Made by a program: the position numbers and the translations under genes. From Gemmatimonadetes bacterium bin94 (GTDB lineage: Bacteria > Gemmatimonadota > Gemmatimonadetes > Longimicrobiales > Gaopeijiaceae), in NCBI GenBank assembly GCA_002238865.1, contig MPNE01000016.1:1-64000 (forward strand): a DNA stretch of 64,000 bases, read 5' to 3'. The notes beneath the pieces were generated by a model. It searched no databases. It worked only from the letters and a program-made list of their open reading frames with translations, and had not been told where the DNA came from. Shown piece after piece: positions 16,562 to 24,867 of the stretch (position 1 is its first letter; each line of letters begins with the position of its first letter).

Positions 16562-17454
16562 CAGAACGGTTCCCATCGGCTGAAGTACTGGAACATGAGC
16601 GCGGTCCCGGCAGGCAGGTTCCTGCCCCGCAGCGCGAAGCGGGCCCCAGCCTCGATCTGCCCGGGACCAACATCATACAGCAGCGAGGGCTGCAACTGCA
16701 CAAGCTCACGCTGAAAACTCGGGATCGGGATCCCCTCCGTCACGCCCGAGGCCCCGTCCCAGCCGTCAAGCGCCAACTTGTAGCCCAGTGGCCCCCAGCG
16801 GCCCCCCAACTGCAGGAAGTAGAAAACCTCGTTGCCGAAGTCCTTCCTCGACTCGGTGTTCTCTTCACGCCACCTGTGCCCAACCCAGCCCGAGACGTAG
16901 AGGGAGCGCGGCCAGAACGAATACCCCAGCTCGGCCATCACCTCCCAGTCGCGCTGGCCGTCACCCAGCGGGATGATCTCGGCGTCGACATCGAAGTCTC
17001 CGAGCGGCACCTTCGCGCCTCCGCGGATCGCGAACGGCACCTCCGAGCCGAACCACTGCAGGGGAGCCAGCCGCAACCAGAATCGGGTGTCGCCTATACC
17101 CGTGGACGAGCGGTCACCCGCCAGGTCGTCGTAGCGCAGCCGGTGGAACGAGAACTGGCTCCACACGTCGAGCCCCGGCGCAAGCCCGAACGCGGCCGTC
17201 AGGAAAGACGACGTCGTGACGGCTCTGCCCTGGGCGAACAGCTCCCGGACCTCGCCGCTGGACCCGAACCGTTCGCGGGTATCCTGATGGTACGCGGCCA
17301 GCGCCAGCCAACCCTTGCCCGGATCCTCGACCCACTGGGCATGAGCACCAACGTCGAGCGGAACCGCCAGAAGCCCGGCCAACACCACGAGAACACGACA
17401 CCGGCGCTCCCCCGGGGTCCGGCGTGGCCCGCCGGGTCCCGCATCACTCAACAA
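16561..17454 (-). CDS. Outer-membrane beta-barrel protein, transporter-like
   Basis: Predicted 297 aa. Start TTG 17454 overlaps the DUF3179 gene by 11 nt; a GTG deeper in the signal region is an alternative. After a signal-like hydrophobic segment (VLVVLAGLLAVPLDVGAHAQW) the protein is a series of amphipathic strands (WLALAAYHQDT, GDTRFWLRLAPLQW, LYVSGWVGHRWRE) ending in FQYFSRWEPF with a terminal aromatic residue, the outer-membrane insertion signal. It resembles transporter-like barrels annotated beside degradation genes, but no specific family motif is recognised. Its position between DUF3179 and GGT suggests co-expression; any substrate link is a guess. Confidence 0.68.
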   Translation of the reverse strand: MLSDAGPGGPRRTPGERRCRVLVVLAGLLAVPLDVGAHAQWVEDPGKGWLALAAYHQDTRERFGSSGEVRELFAQGRAVTTSSFLTAAFGLAPGLDVWSQFSFHRLRYDDLAGDRSSTGIGDTRFWLRLAPLQWFGSEVPFAIRGGAKVPLGDFDVDAEIIPLGDGQRDWEVMAELGYSFWPRSLYVSGWVGHRWREENTESRKDFGNEVFYFLQLGGRWGPLGYKLALDGWDGASGVTEGIPIPSFQRELVQLQPSLLYDVGPGQIEAGARFALRGRNLPAGTALMFQYFSRWEPF

Positions 17455-18544
17455 CCAGCTCCGTGCCCGGGTGGAAGGCGGCCCACGGCTGCCAGAATGC
17501 CACGTAGGCCTCCGGAATTATCGCGAGCTGCTCGCCTTCGAGCGGCCCCCTCACCGCCTGGCCCGCGACGGACCACTCCGACCCGGTTTCGTTGTCCACC
17601 ACGGCTTCGCCGGCGACCCTGAACGTGAGAGACCGACCCCCGGCCACCGGACGCACGGCAACGGCCGCGGACAGGTTGAGGTCCCACAGAACGGCTGCGG
17701 GCTCTCCTCCGTACTGGAACTCCCCCACCCACCGGCTTCCCAGCGCTTCCAATGCAAGGAAGGGGAACGCCATCGGCGCCCGGCCACCCATGGCGGGAAG
17801 CCCCAGAACCCGCTCCTTGGGCAGCCTCCGGCGGTCGTCTCTCGGCATCGGAAAGCCCAGAAAATCCCCGTTGCCCGGACTCTCGTACGACTCTCCGTAG
17901 GGACTGGTCCTGTAGGCGTCCACATCCGGGAGGCCGACCCCGACAACCATCGACCCGGGAAACAGGGACTGCCAGCCGCCCCACGTCATTTCGATGACCG
18001 GATGGCGCGCAAGAGCCTGGCCCTGCCTCGAGCCGCACGCGGCGTCGCCGAACATCTGAGGCCAGAAGGAATCGTCCGTGTTTCGGTCGTACATGATGAG
18101 GTTGGATTGAAAAAGGAGGCCCGAAACCCCGAACTCGGCACCGCCCACCGACGATCGGTCGAAGGTCAGCGCCGAGCCGGTCAGGGGACAGTAGGTGACC
18201 GCGACCTGGTCCGAACCGCGATTGAGATTCACGATTTCGTGTCGGTACATCAGGTTGTGCGGGATCGCGAGCCACTCGCCGTCGACCTTCACCCCGATCA
18301 CCCTCGACTGGTCGGACAGATAGGCCGTCTCGTCGTGCGGTTCGGTCGTGAAGAACGTGGGGTCGGTGAGCGCGGGGATCCCGTCGCGTCCCACTCCGCC
18401 ATCGGCCAGCAGATTCGGGTTCAGGTCTCCGCAAGTCAGTTCTTCCGGCACGAGACCGACCCTGATCTCGGTGTTACACCCGTAGGCCAGACTGGCAGCC
18501 GCCACGGCCAGCACTGTCCGGGAGCCATATTTGAAACGGCACAT
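17444..18544 (-). CDS. DUF3179 domain lipoprotein
   Basis: Predicted 366 aa. ATG 18544 was chosen because GGAGG lies 7 nt upstream and the resulting N-terminus is a compact lipoprotein signal with lipobox LAYGC. The body has the DUF3179 hallmarks: VIGVKVDGEWLAIPHNLM, VTYCPLTGSALTF, GLLFQSNLIMYDR, DSFWPQMFGDA. DUF3179 proteins are secreted, of unknown function; the conserved Cys in TYCPLTG suggests metal or thiol chemistry, not demonstrated. It heads a three-gene operon (DUF3179, barrel, GGT). Its start lies only 25 nt from the divergent ATPase gene, so the promoters must lie inside the opposing genes or overlap. Confidence 0.83.
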   Translation of the reverse strand: MCRFKYGSRTVLAVAAASLAYGCNTEIRVGLVPEELTCGDLNPNLLADGGVGRDGIPALTDPTFFTTEPHDETAYLSDQSRVIGVKVDGEWLAIPHNLMYRHEIVNLNRGSDQVAVTYCPLTGSALTFDRSSVGGAEFGVSGLLFQSNLIMYDRNTDDSFWPQMFGDAACGSRQGQALARHPVIEMTWGGWQSLFPGSMVVGVGLPDVDAYRTSPYGESYESPGNGDFLGFPMPRDDRRRLPKERVLGLPAMGGRAPMAFPFLALEALGSRWVGEFQYGGEPAAVLWDLNLSAAVAVRPVAGGRSLTFRVAGEAVVDNETGSEWSVAGQAVRGPLEGEQLAIIPEAYVAFWQPWAAFHPGTELVVE

Positions 18545-18569
18545 TGGCAAACCTCCTGGACCGGAGCCC

Positions 18570-20288
18570 ATGAACAGAACGGAAGACGACCTTAGACGCA
18601 CCTTGCGCAGAATCGACGGGCGGGGCTACCCCGCGTACCGGGAACTCAAGGGACCCTGGACCCTCCCACCCTACACATTGGTGGTTCGGAGGGTCCAGGG
18701 CGACCCCTTCGCGGCTCCCAGCCGCCTCGCGGTCCTGCTCGATCCCGCCCGTGCCGGCTTCGACGCGGCGACCGTGGCCACCCGATCCCGGCGAACGGGC
18801 CTTTCCTGCCTCCTCGCGCGAACCTTCGCGGCAAGGGCCCGGAGCATCCGAACGGGCGGGTCCGGGAGCGGCAGGAGCGGCGAGGTCGCGATGACGGACC
18901 CGGGTCAGGTCGTCCTCCCCAACACGGCAGTGATCGTCGGCGAGGACGGAGCGATCGAGGCACGCTTCACCGTGGGGCTGCCCGCGGCGGGGCGCCGTGT
19001 GCTCGGCCGGCAGGCAGAGCGGCTTCTCCTGGACACGCTGCCGGATCTGGTCAGATCCACGCTGGCAAGTGCCAGCCACTCACCCGCCGAGATCGCCCGC
19101 CACGTGGACGTCAACGAGGACGCCGATCTTCTGCGCGGCCAACTCGCCGAGCGGGGGCTCGTGGCCTTCATCGCGGACGGCGCGCTCCTCCCGCGGCGAA
19201 GCGGCATCGACGACCACCCCCTCGCGGACGGCCAGGCCACGCTCTTCGAATCGCCGCCCGGCCTCCGGGTCACCCTGGAACGAGGCAGTGGACCGCCCGT
19301 CACCGGGATGGGGATCCCCCGGGGCGTAACCCTCCTCGTCGGTGGCGGCTATCACGGCAAATCGACGGTCCTGGACGCCATCGCCCAGGGAGTCTACAAC
19401 CACCGGCCCGGTGACGGCCGGGAACAGGTCGTGACCGATCCGACCGCGATGAAGGTCCAGGCCGAAGACGGCCGTTCGGTGGCCGGAGTCGATATCTCGC
19501 CGTTCATCGGTGCGCTTCCCGGCGGTCAGAACACGGCCGCCTTTTCCACGCCGAACGCATCGGGGTCCACCAGCCAGGCGGCGGCGATCATCGAGGCACT
19601 CGAGGCGGACTCACGCCTGCTGCTGATCGACGAGGACACGGCGGCCACCAACTTCATGATCCGCGACCGGCGCATGCAGGCCCTGGTGAAGGGCGACGAC
19701 GAACCCATCACCCCCTTCATCGACCGGGTGAGGAGTCTGCACCGGGACGCGGGCGTCAGCACGATCCTGGTGATCGGGGGCTCGGGCGACTACCTGGACG
19801 TCGCGGACCGGGTCCTCGCCATGATCCGGTATCGCCCGTACGACCTGTCAATGGATGCCAGGGAGGTTGCCGCCGCCCACCCCACGGGCCGGCTGACCTC
19901 CTCGGGCACCGTGGGCTGGCCATCCCGCCACCGGTATCCGGATCCGCGCGGCGTCGATCCCCGGCGCGGCCGTCGGCAGCGAGCGATCAGGGTCAGGGAC
20001 CGAAGTACCGTCGACTTCGGCAACGAGCGCATCGACCTGGCTGGCGTCCGGCAGATCGTGTCACGTGCCCAGACCCGCGCGATCGCGCTGGCAATCCATC
20101 ACGCTCGATCGTTCATGAGCGAAGGGAGGGCCGTGGAGGATGTTCTCGCGGCACTCGGGGATTCGCTGGACCAGCACGGCCTGGACGTCCTGGATTCGGG
20201 ACGGACGGGCGACCTCGCCCTGCCGCGCTTGCAGGATGTCGCGGCCGCGCTCAGCCGACTGCGCACCCTTGTCGTGAGGCGCTGCTAG
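18570..20288 (+). CDS. Predicted ABC-class ATPase (COG3044 / ABC_ATPase family)
   Basis: Predicted 572 aa from ATG 18570 with GGAG at 5-nt spacing; the in-frame upstream codons overlap the DUF3179 start. The N-terminal region (YPAYRELKGPW, VQGDPFAAPSRLAV) is the family's own conserved domain. The ATPase part has Walker A GGGYHGKST, a GVDISPFI segment, a SGSTSQAAAIIEAL stretch in place of the ABC signature, and Walker B LLLIDEDTAATNFMIRD. It lacks membrane segments. The cellular role of this family is not established. The stop codon overlaps the opposite small gene's stop within CTAG. Confidence 0.85.
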   Translation: MNRTEDDLRRTLRRIDGRGYPAYRELKGPWTLPPYTLVVRRVQGDPFAAPSRLAVLLDPARAGFDAATVATRSRRTGLSCLLARTFAARARSIRTGGSGSGRSGEVAMTDPGQVVLPNTAVIVGEDGAIEARFTVGLPAAGRRVLGRQAERLLLDTLPDLVRSTLASASHSPAEIARHVDVNEDADLLRGQLAERGLVAFIADGALLPRRSGIDDHPLADGQATLFESPPGLRVTLERGSGPPVTGMGIPRGVTLLVGGGYHGKSTVLDAIAQGVYNHRPGDGREQVVTDPTAMKVQAEDGRSVAGVDISPFIGALPGGQNTAAFSTPNASGSTSQAAAIIEALEADSRLLLIDEDTAATNFMIRDRRMQALVKGDDEPITPFIDRVRSLHRDAGVSTILVIGGSGDYLDVADRVLAMIRYRPYDLSMDAREVAAAHPTGRLTSSGTVGWPSRHRYPDPRGVDPRRGRRQRAIRVRDRSTVDFGNERIDLAGVRQIVSRAQTRAIALAIHHARSFMSEGRAVEDVLAALGDSLDQHGLDVLDSGRTGDLALPRLQDVAAALSRLRTLVVRRC

Positions 20289-20479
20289 GCCGGCGCTCCC
20301 ATCAGGCCCGCTTTCACAAGCATCTTGCGAAGGTGCGCCTCCCGCTCCGGCAGCGGGGTTCGGGCCACCTCGCGGGCAAGTCGGATGCGCTCTTCCTTGG
20401 TCACCTTGTCGAGCACTGAAATCGGGGTGCCGTAGCGCAGGAGAATGCGCTTGGCGTCGATGGCTACGGAGTCTTCCAA
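20285..20479 (-). CDS. Small hypothetical protein, 64 aa
   Basis: Predicted 64 aa from TTG 20479, preceded at ideal spacing by AGGAGG. It is charged and helical (KVTKEERIRLAREVA, LPEREAHLRKMLVKAG) with no Cys, membrane segment or recognisable domain. A good sigma-70-like promoter lies just upstream. Strong ribosome site plus promoter argue for a real gene despite its size. It is convergent with the ATPase gene (4-nt overlap) and divergent from the DtxR-family regulator. Confidence 0.6.
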   Translation of the reverse strand: MEDSVAIDAKRILLRYGTPISVLDKVTKEERIRLAREVARTPLPEREAHLRKMLVKAGLMGAPA

Positions 20480-20517
20480 CCGGTCCTCCTCAGGGGCAAA
20501 TCACAAAACCACACACC

Positions 20518-20545
20518 ATAATAATACCGTCGGCGGCGTTGCCAA
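20518..20545 (-). promoter_or_regulatory. Sigma-70-like promoter for the 64-aa gene, AT-rich island
   Basis: Read on the minus strand, TTGGCA (20545-20540) and TATTAT (20523-20518) are separated by 16 nt. Both are close to consensus and stand out in a locally AT-rich patch (20497-20527) in otherwise very GC-rich DNA. The same patch lies about 50 nt before the DtxR-family gene on the plus strand and could hold its promoter or a metal-regulator site; no convincing palindrome was seen. Confidence 0.5.
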
Positions 20546-20574
20546 CGTCCACATGGCTTCACCATGATTCCGTC

Positions 20575-21246
20575 ATGACGATCACCGGCCTGTCGCGCTC
20601 CGTCGAAGACTACCTGAAGGCGGTCTACTCCCTGAACGAACGGGGCGGCTCCGCGAGCACGAACGACCTGGCACGCACGCTCGACATCCAGCCCGCGTCG
20701 GTCAGCGGCATGATCCGCCGCCTCGCGGAAGACGGGCTCCTGGAACACGAGCCCTACCGGGGCGTGCGCCTCACCGCCGAAGGCAGCCGCCAGGCTCTGA
20801 AGATCCTGCGACGCCACCGAATCATCGAGTCGTTCCTCGTGCACCGCCTCGGCTACGCCTGGGACGATGTCCACGACGAGGCGGAGCGCATGGAACACGC
20901 TGCGTCGGACACCCTGATCGACCGCATGGCCGACGCGCTGGGCAACCCCTCCACCGATCCGCACGGCGCACCCATCCCCACCCGCGCCGGCGAGATCGAC
21001 CCCACACCGCACCACACCCTCGACGAGGTCGCCGCCGGTGTCCGCGTCGTGGTGCGGTCCGTCTCGGACGAGAACCCGAAACGCCTCCGCTACTTCAAGG
21101 CGGTGGGAGTGGTCCCCGGCGCGAAGGTGCTGGTGCAGGCGGGGGGAGCCGCGCACAATCCCCTGAAGGTGCTCATCGGCGACGACCCGGAGCCGCTGCA
21201 CATGAAGAGTGAGGTGGCGAAGCGGGTGACCGTCTCGGCGGTCTGA
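20575..21246 (+). CDS. DtxR/MntR-family metal-dependent transcriptional regulator
   Basis: Predicted 223 aa from ATG 20575 (M-T-I-T-G-L-S). The N-terminal winged helix is typical (VEDYLKAVYSLNERGG, ASTNDLARTLDIQPASVSGMI). The dimerisation/metal domain has RRHRIIESFL and DEAERMEHAASD, where Glu and His ligands of the family's metal sites are conserved. A C-terminal FeoA/SH3-like domain is present (VVRSVSDENPKRLRYFKAVGVVPGAKVLV), so it is the long, DtxR-type architecture. Such proteins repress iron or manganese uptake genes when metal is bound. No metal transporter is adjacent. The convergent lipoprotein/TonB-receptor pair (21252-24736) is a possible target, which is inference. Confidence 0.88.
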   Translation: MTITGLSRSVEDYLKAVYSLNERGGSASTNDLARTLDIQPASVSGMIRRLAEDGLLEHEPYRGVRLTAEGSRQALKILRRHRIIESFLVHRLGYAWDDVHDEAERMEHAASDTLIDRMADALGNPSTDPHGAPIPTRAGEIDPTPHHTLDEVAAGVRVVVRSVSDENPKRLRYFKAVGVVPGAKVLVQAGGAAHNPLKVLIGDDPEPLHMKSEVAKRVTVSAV

Positions 21247-21251
21247 CCCGC

Positions 21252-22313
21252 CTACGTAGCCGCCGGGGGTCCGCAGAGCGGTGGCACGCCGTCTCCCCCA
21301 GGGGCCGAAACGATCGACACGATCCTTTGCACCCCGGTGCCGAAGACACCGGTCCCGTCGCCGAGCACCGAAGGGATGCGCACGAGCCCGGACGGATTGA
21401 AGTTGCCCCCCCGGGCCCAGTTCGTGAGGTTGCGGTCCACGGCGGACAGCGAGACCGCGGCCCGGGTGTCCCCCGGAAGCCCGTCCTCCAGCGCCCGGAT
21501 GACGTCCTGGATGTCGTCGTCGAAGAAGTCGAAGAGGCCGAAGTCGTGGGGGAAGACGATTTCCGTGTCTTCCCTGCCGATGGCGAGAGCGGAAAGGTAG
21601 AGGGAGTCGGGCGCCTCGATGTCCTGCCCGGCCAGCGCCTCGGCGAGTCCTTCGATTCTCGAATCCGCGATGTACGCCCAGGTGCCTTCGGAAGGTGTCC
21701 ACTCGAAGCCGTAGTGCGTATCGGGTTCGACGCGGCACTGACCGTCTTCCCGGGTGAGCCCGATGAACGAGAAGGCACCGGGGGTCCGGCTTGCACCGGT
21801 CAGCACACGGCCGTCGGGCACCACGACTTCCATGGAGAGCGGCTCACCCGGGGAAAACGGCGAACCCGCCTGGTCGGCGCGGTAGCACGAGGCGTCATCG
21901 AACGGCTCCAGGACGCCGCCCTTGATCGTCAGCTCTTCGTCGCGCGGAATCAGGCAGGTTGATGCGGTTTCCTGTTCCACGAGGCGGACAACCTGACCCG
22001 ATTGTCCGGTGACGCGCACCGTCGCGCCCCGAACCTTCCGGCTTCCCCCGGCCTGGAACGTGCGGTGCAGCAGTGCCAGCGCGGACATGGAGACGTCTCC
22101 CGCCCCGTCGGCGTCCAGGGTCAGCACCACCTGCACCTCGGCGATGATCACGTCCTCGGGTTGGGCCACGGTGATCTCGGTGAGTTCGCAGCCCTGGGTG
22201 AAGAGTGCCGCAAGGGCCGGCAGTGCCCAACCGGTGCCGGAACGCCACGGACCCGGTGGACCAGGGCGAATCGGCGCACTGGCGGGGCTCGCGGCCCTGG
22301 TCCGTGCCATCAT
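21252..22313 (-). CDS. Lipoprotein partner of TonB receptor (DUF4249-like arrangement)
   Basis: Predicted 353 aa. ATG 22313 overlaps the receptor stop as TGATG. The N-terminus has a long Arg/Pro n-region, then LPALAALFTQGCELTE with a lipobox Cys. The body has a beta-rich N-terminal part with VRGATVRVTGQSGQ and SMEVVVPDGRVLTGAS, like the Ig-type part of DUF4249 proteins that accompany TonB receptors in Bacteroidota. Assignment to that family is by position and general features only. It probably sits in the outer membrane and helps the receptor bind its ligand. Confidence 0.66.
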   Translation of the reverse strand: MMARTRAASPASAPIRPGPPGPWRSGTGWALPALAALFTQGCELTEITVAQPEDVIIAEVQVVLTLDADGAGDVSMSALALLHRTFQAGGSRKVRGATVRVTGQSGQVVRLVEQETASTCLIPRDEELTIKGGVLEPFDDASCYRADQAGSPFSPGEPLSMEVVVPDGRVLTGASRTPGAFSFIGLTREDGQCRVEPDTHYGFEWTPSEGTWAYIADSRIEGLAEALAGQDIEAPDSLYLSALAIGREDTEIVFPHDFGLFDFFDDDIQDVIRALEDGLPGDTRAAVSLSAVDRNLTNWARGGNFNPSGLVRIPSVLGDGTGVFGTGVQRIVSIVSAPGGDGVPPLCGPPAAT

Positions 22314-24736
22314 CAGAACGACAGGTCCAGGCCCAGGGTCGGGAGGAAGGGAATCATGGACACTCCCGAGCGTGTGGGTGGGCTGGCCTCGTAGTCGTAC
22401 AGGTAGAAGAGCACGTTCTTCTGGTTGTACGCGTTGATGACGCTCAGGTAGGGGACCAGTCGTCCCCAGTCCCTCTCGATGGGTTTCCTGAAGGATACGT
22501 CGAGCCGGTGGCGGGACGGATAGCGCGCTCCGTTTCGCGGACCGAGCACGACGGCGGTTTCGTTGTCGTACTCCAACTGTCCCTCCACAAGCCGTCTGCG
22601 ATAGACATCGAAGGTCCCGAGCGGGCGGGTGAACGGCAGTCCGGTGCCGAAATTGGCGCGCAGACCAGCTTCAAGGCCCCACCATCCAAGCGGGCGGCGA
22701 AGCACCACGTCGATGTCCAGGCGCCGATCGAAAACAGGCGGATAGGTAAGATCGGGGAAGGGTTCGTACCCCGTGCGGGTTTCGGGGAAGGTTCTCTCCG
22801 TCTTGAGGAACGAGACCGCAACCCACCCGGTGGTCAGACCGAGATCACGCTTGACGAAGAGGTCGACCCCGTAGGCCGATCCATCTCCGGCGAGGAGGTC
22901 GTCCAGGTCGTCATTGGGATCCTCCGCGGCGTTCAGGGTGATCACGCCGTCAAAGGTCCTGTAGTAGCCTTCCAGAGACGCGAACCACTCGTCGTCGTCG
23001 CCGAAGAGGCTCTCGATTCCGAACTGCAGCTGATCCGAGAAGACCCGGGGTGCGCGGTCACCGGCCAACACCCAGATGTCGATCCCGATCGGGAATTCTT
23101 CGTCCCGAAGGGAGTGAAGGAACTGAGAATAGCGGCCGCCGGCGAGCCGGATCGCCGCACCCCGGTCGCGGATGAACCGCTTGACGGCGAAGCGCGGCGA
23201 CAAGGTTGTTTCGCTGACGCCCGGATCGGGGACCCAGCGGTCGATCCGCAGCCCGCCTTCGACCAGCCAGCGCGAATTGGGATCCCAGGTGAGTTGGCTG
23301 TAGGCTGCCGCCTCCCAGCCGTTTCCGGTGTCCTCGGCGAACACGGTGCCACCGGCCACGATACTGTTGTCGTACTCGAGCCGGTCGAGCGCGACGCCGG
23401 ATTTCCACCGTGTCCGAGCGGTCGGGCGCCGCTCCAGGTCAGCCCGGAAGGTCGCCTGCTGGATGTCGCTCGCGAAATCCGTCTCCAGGTCCGAGAAGGT
23501 GAAGTCGGTCGTGAAGCGCGAGAAGGATGCCTGGACGTTCATCGCCCCGCCTCCCCTCATCGGATTCGTGAACGTGGCACCGACGACGTCATTCCCCCAC
23601 CCCCACGTGATGCCGAGCGGGCTGTCACCCGCATCGGCCAGGTCGATGACGTCACGACCCGTGTACGTCGAGATTCGGAACCGATTCCCGCCTTTCGTCC
23701 ATGCTTCGAAGACGCCCTGCACATCCGTCAGGTGGTAGGGGAAGTCCGTCCATGGCTTCAGCAGCACATCGAAGTAGGAGCGGCGACCGGAGACGCGCCA
23801 CCGGGTGGTGGCCAGACCGAGTGCGCTGGCCGCGCCGTCGGGAAGCGACCCGTCAACCGCCACGCGCGTGGCGAGGAGGCTCACTCCGGCGTCAACGCTT
23901 GTTTCGCCGTCGCCCGCATCCGACTCGATGGCCAGCACCGATGAGACACGGCCGCCGTACTCGGCGGGGAACCCACCGGCACGGAGTTCGGCCCGCCCGA
24001 CCATATCCGCGTTGAACACGGAGAAAATCCCCCCGAGGTGGAACGGGTTGAAGATCGGCACGTTGTCGAGCAGGATCAGGTTCTGGTCCGCCGACCCCCC
24101 ACGAACGTTGAACGCCGCCGAGAAGTCGGACACGGTGCTGACCCCCGGCAGAACCTCGACGACCCTGATGGGATCCGTCTCCGCGAGCCCCGGGATCGCC
24201 TTCATGGCATCCTGGTTGATGTCCTGGACGGTAACGCCGACAGACTCTTCGAAACGGACGCGGGCCCGGCTTCGTTCCGCCTCGATCTCAAGGCCCTCCA
24301 ACTCGATGGCCTGGCGGGTCAGTGTAATCTCGAGTTCGGCGCTTGCCGCTCCGGCAACCCGCACCTCCTCCTGGTACTGCGCGTAGCCGATCAGCGTCAG
24401 GGTAAGCACGTAGTCGCCGGGAGCCAGGTCGCGGAAGAAGAAGAACCCCAGACGATCCGTCTCGGTGAAGCGCGTCCGGGTCGAGTCCGCGACCGGGGAA
24501 ACGCGAGCGGTGGCGCCGACGATGAGCAGGCCGTCGTCGGACCACACGCGGCCGCTGATGACGTCGTCCTGGGCGGCAGCGGCGGAGGGGACGGCAACGG
24601 CCAGCAGGGCAACTGCCCGCACGACTGCCCGGCGGCGACCGCGCAACCCCGGCCGCACCGGGCCACGCGACCTCGGCCGTGCTCTGCCGCGCGACTCGAC
24701 CCGCGGCCCGCCACGGCAATTCGATGATTGTTGCAA
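22313..24736 (-). CDS. TonB-dependent receptor with N-terminal carboxypeptidase-regulatory-like domain
   Basis: Predicted about 807 aa from TTG 24736. GTG 24658 is a good alternative giving a tighter signal peptide (VVRAVALLAVAVPSAAAAQ). After the signal comes a CarboxypepD_reg-like domain (VISGRVWSDDGLLIVGATARV to YVLTLTLIGYAQYQEEV), then a plug domain (VEVLPGVSTVSDFSAAFNVRGGSADQNLILLDNVPIF) and a 22-strand-type barrel ending LGLDLSF with terminal Phe. The domain order matches SusC/FecA-like receptors of Bacteroidota and Gemmatimonadota. The substrate is unknown; siderophore, metal or oligomer are possible. It pairs with the downstream lipoprotein, and the DtxR-family gene next door suggests metal control. 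Confidence 0.88.
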   Translation of the reverse strand: MQQSSNCRGGPRVESRGRARPRSRGPVRPGLRGRRRAVVRAVALLAVAVPSAAAAQDDVISGRVWSDDGLLIVGATARVSPVADSTRTRFTETDRLGFFFFRDLAPGDYVLTLTLIGYAQYQEEVRVAGAASAELEITLTRQAIELEGLEIEAERSRARVRFEESVGVTVQDINQDAMKAIPGLAETDPIRVVEVLPGVSTVSDFSAAFNVRGGSADQNLILLDNVPIFNPFHLGGIFSVFNADMVGRAELRAGGFPAEYGGRVSSVLAIESDAGDGETSVDAGVSLLATRVAVDGSLPDGAASALGLATTRWRVSGRRSYFDVLLKPWTDFPYHLTDVQGVFEAWTKGGNRFRISTYTGRDVIDLADAGDSPLGITWGWGNDVVGATFTNPMRGGGAMNVQASFSRFTTDFTFSDLETDFASDIQQATFRADLERRPTARTRWKSGVALDRLEYDNSIVAGGTVFAEDTGNGWEAAAYSQLTWDPNSRWLVEGGLRIDRWVPDPGVSETTLSPRFAVKRFIRDRGAAIRLAGGRYSQFLHSLRDEEFPIGIDIWVLAGDRAPRVFSDQLQFGIESLFGDDDEWFASLEGYYRTFDGVITLNAAEDPNDDLDDLLAGDGSAYGVDLFVKRDLGLTTGWVAVSFLKTERTFPETRTGYEPFPDLTYPPVFDRRLDIDVVLRRPLGWWGLEAGLRANFGTGLPFTRPLGTFDVYRRRLVEGQLEYDNETAVVLGPRNGARYPSRHRLDVSFRKPIERDWGRLVPYLSVINAYNQKNVLFYLYDYEASPPTRSGVSMIPFLPTLGLDLSF

Positions 24737-24867
24737 GCTGCCCCGATCTCCCTCCGGCGACGTTTGATTCCAAAACGCGAGATGGATTCAGTACCTTTAG
24801 CCGAATCCGAGACCGCCTGAATTCTAACCGATACGTTCACCATTTGATCCACGTAACCGGCCACGAG

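Noticed and set aside
16561-16576. GGT start at ATG 16576
   Set aside because: Possible, but ATG 16561 forms a TGATG junction with the upstream gene like other junctions here. The difference is only five residues.
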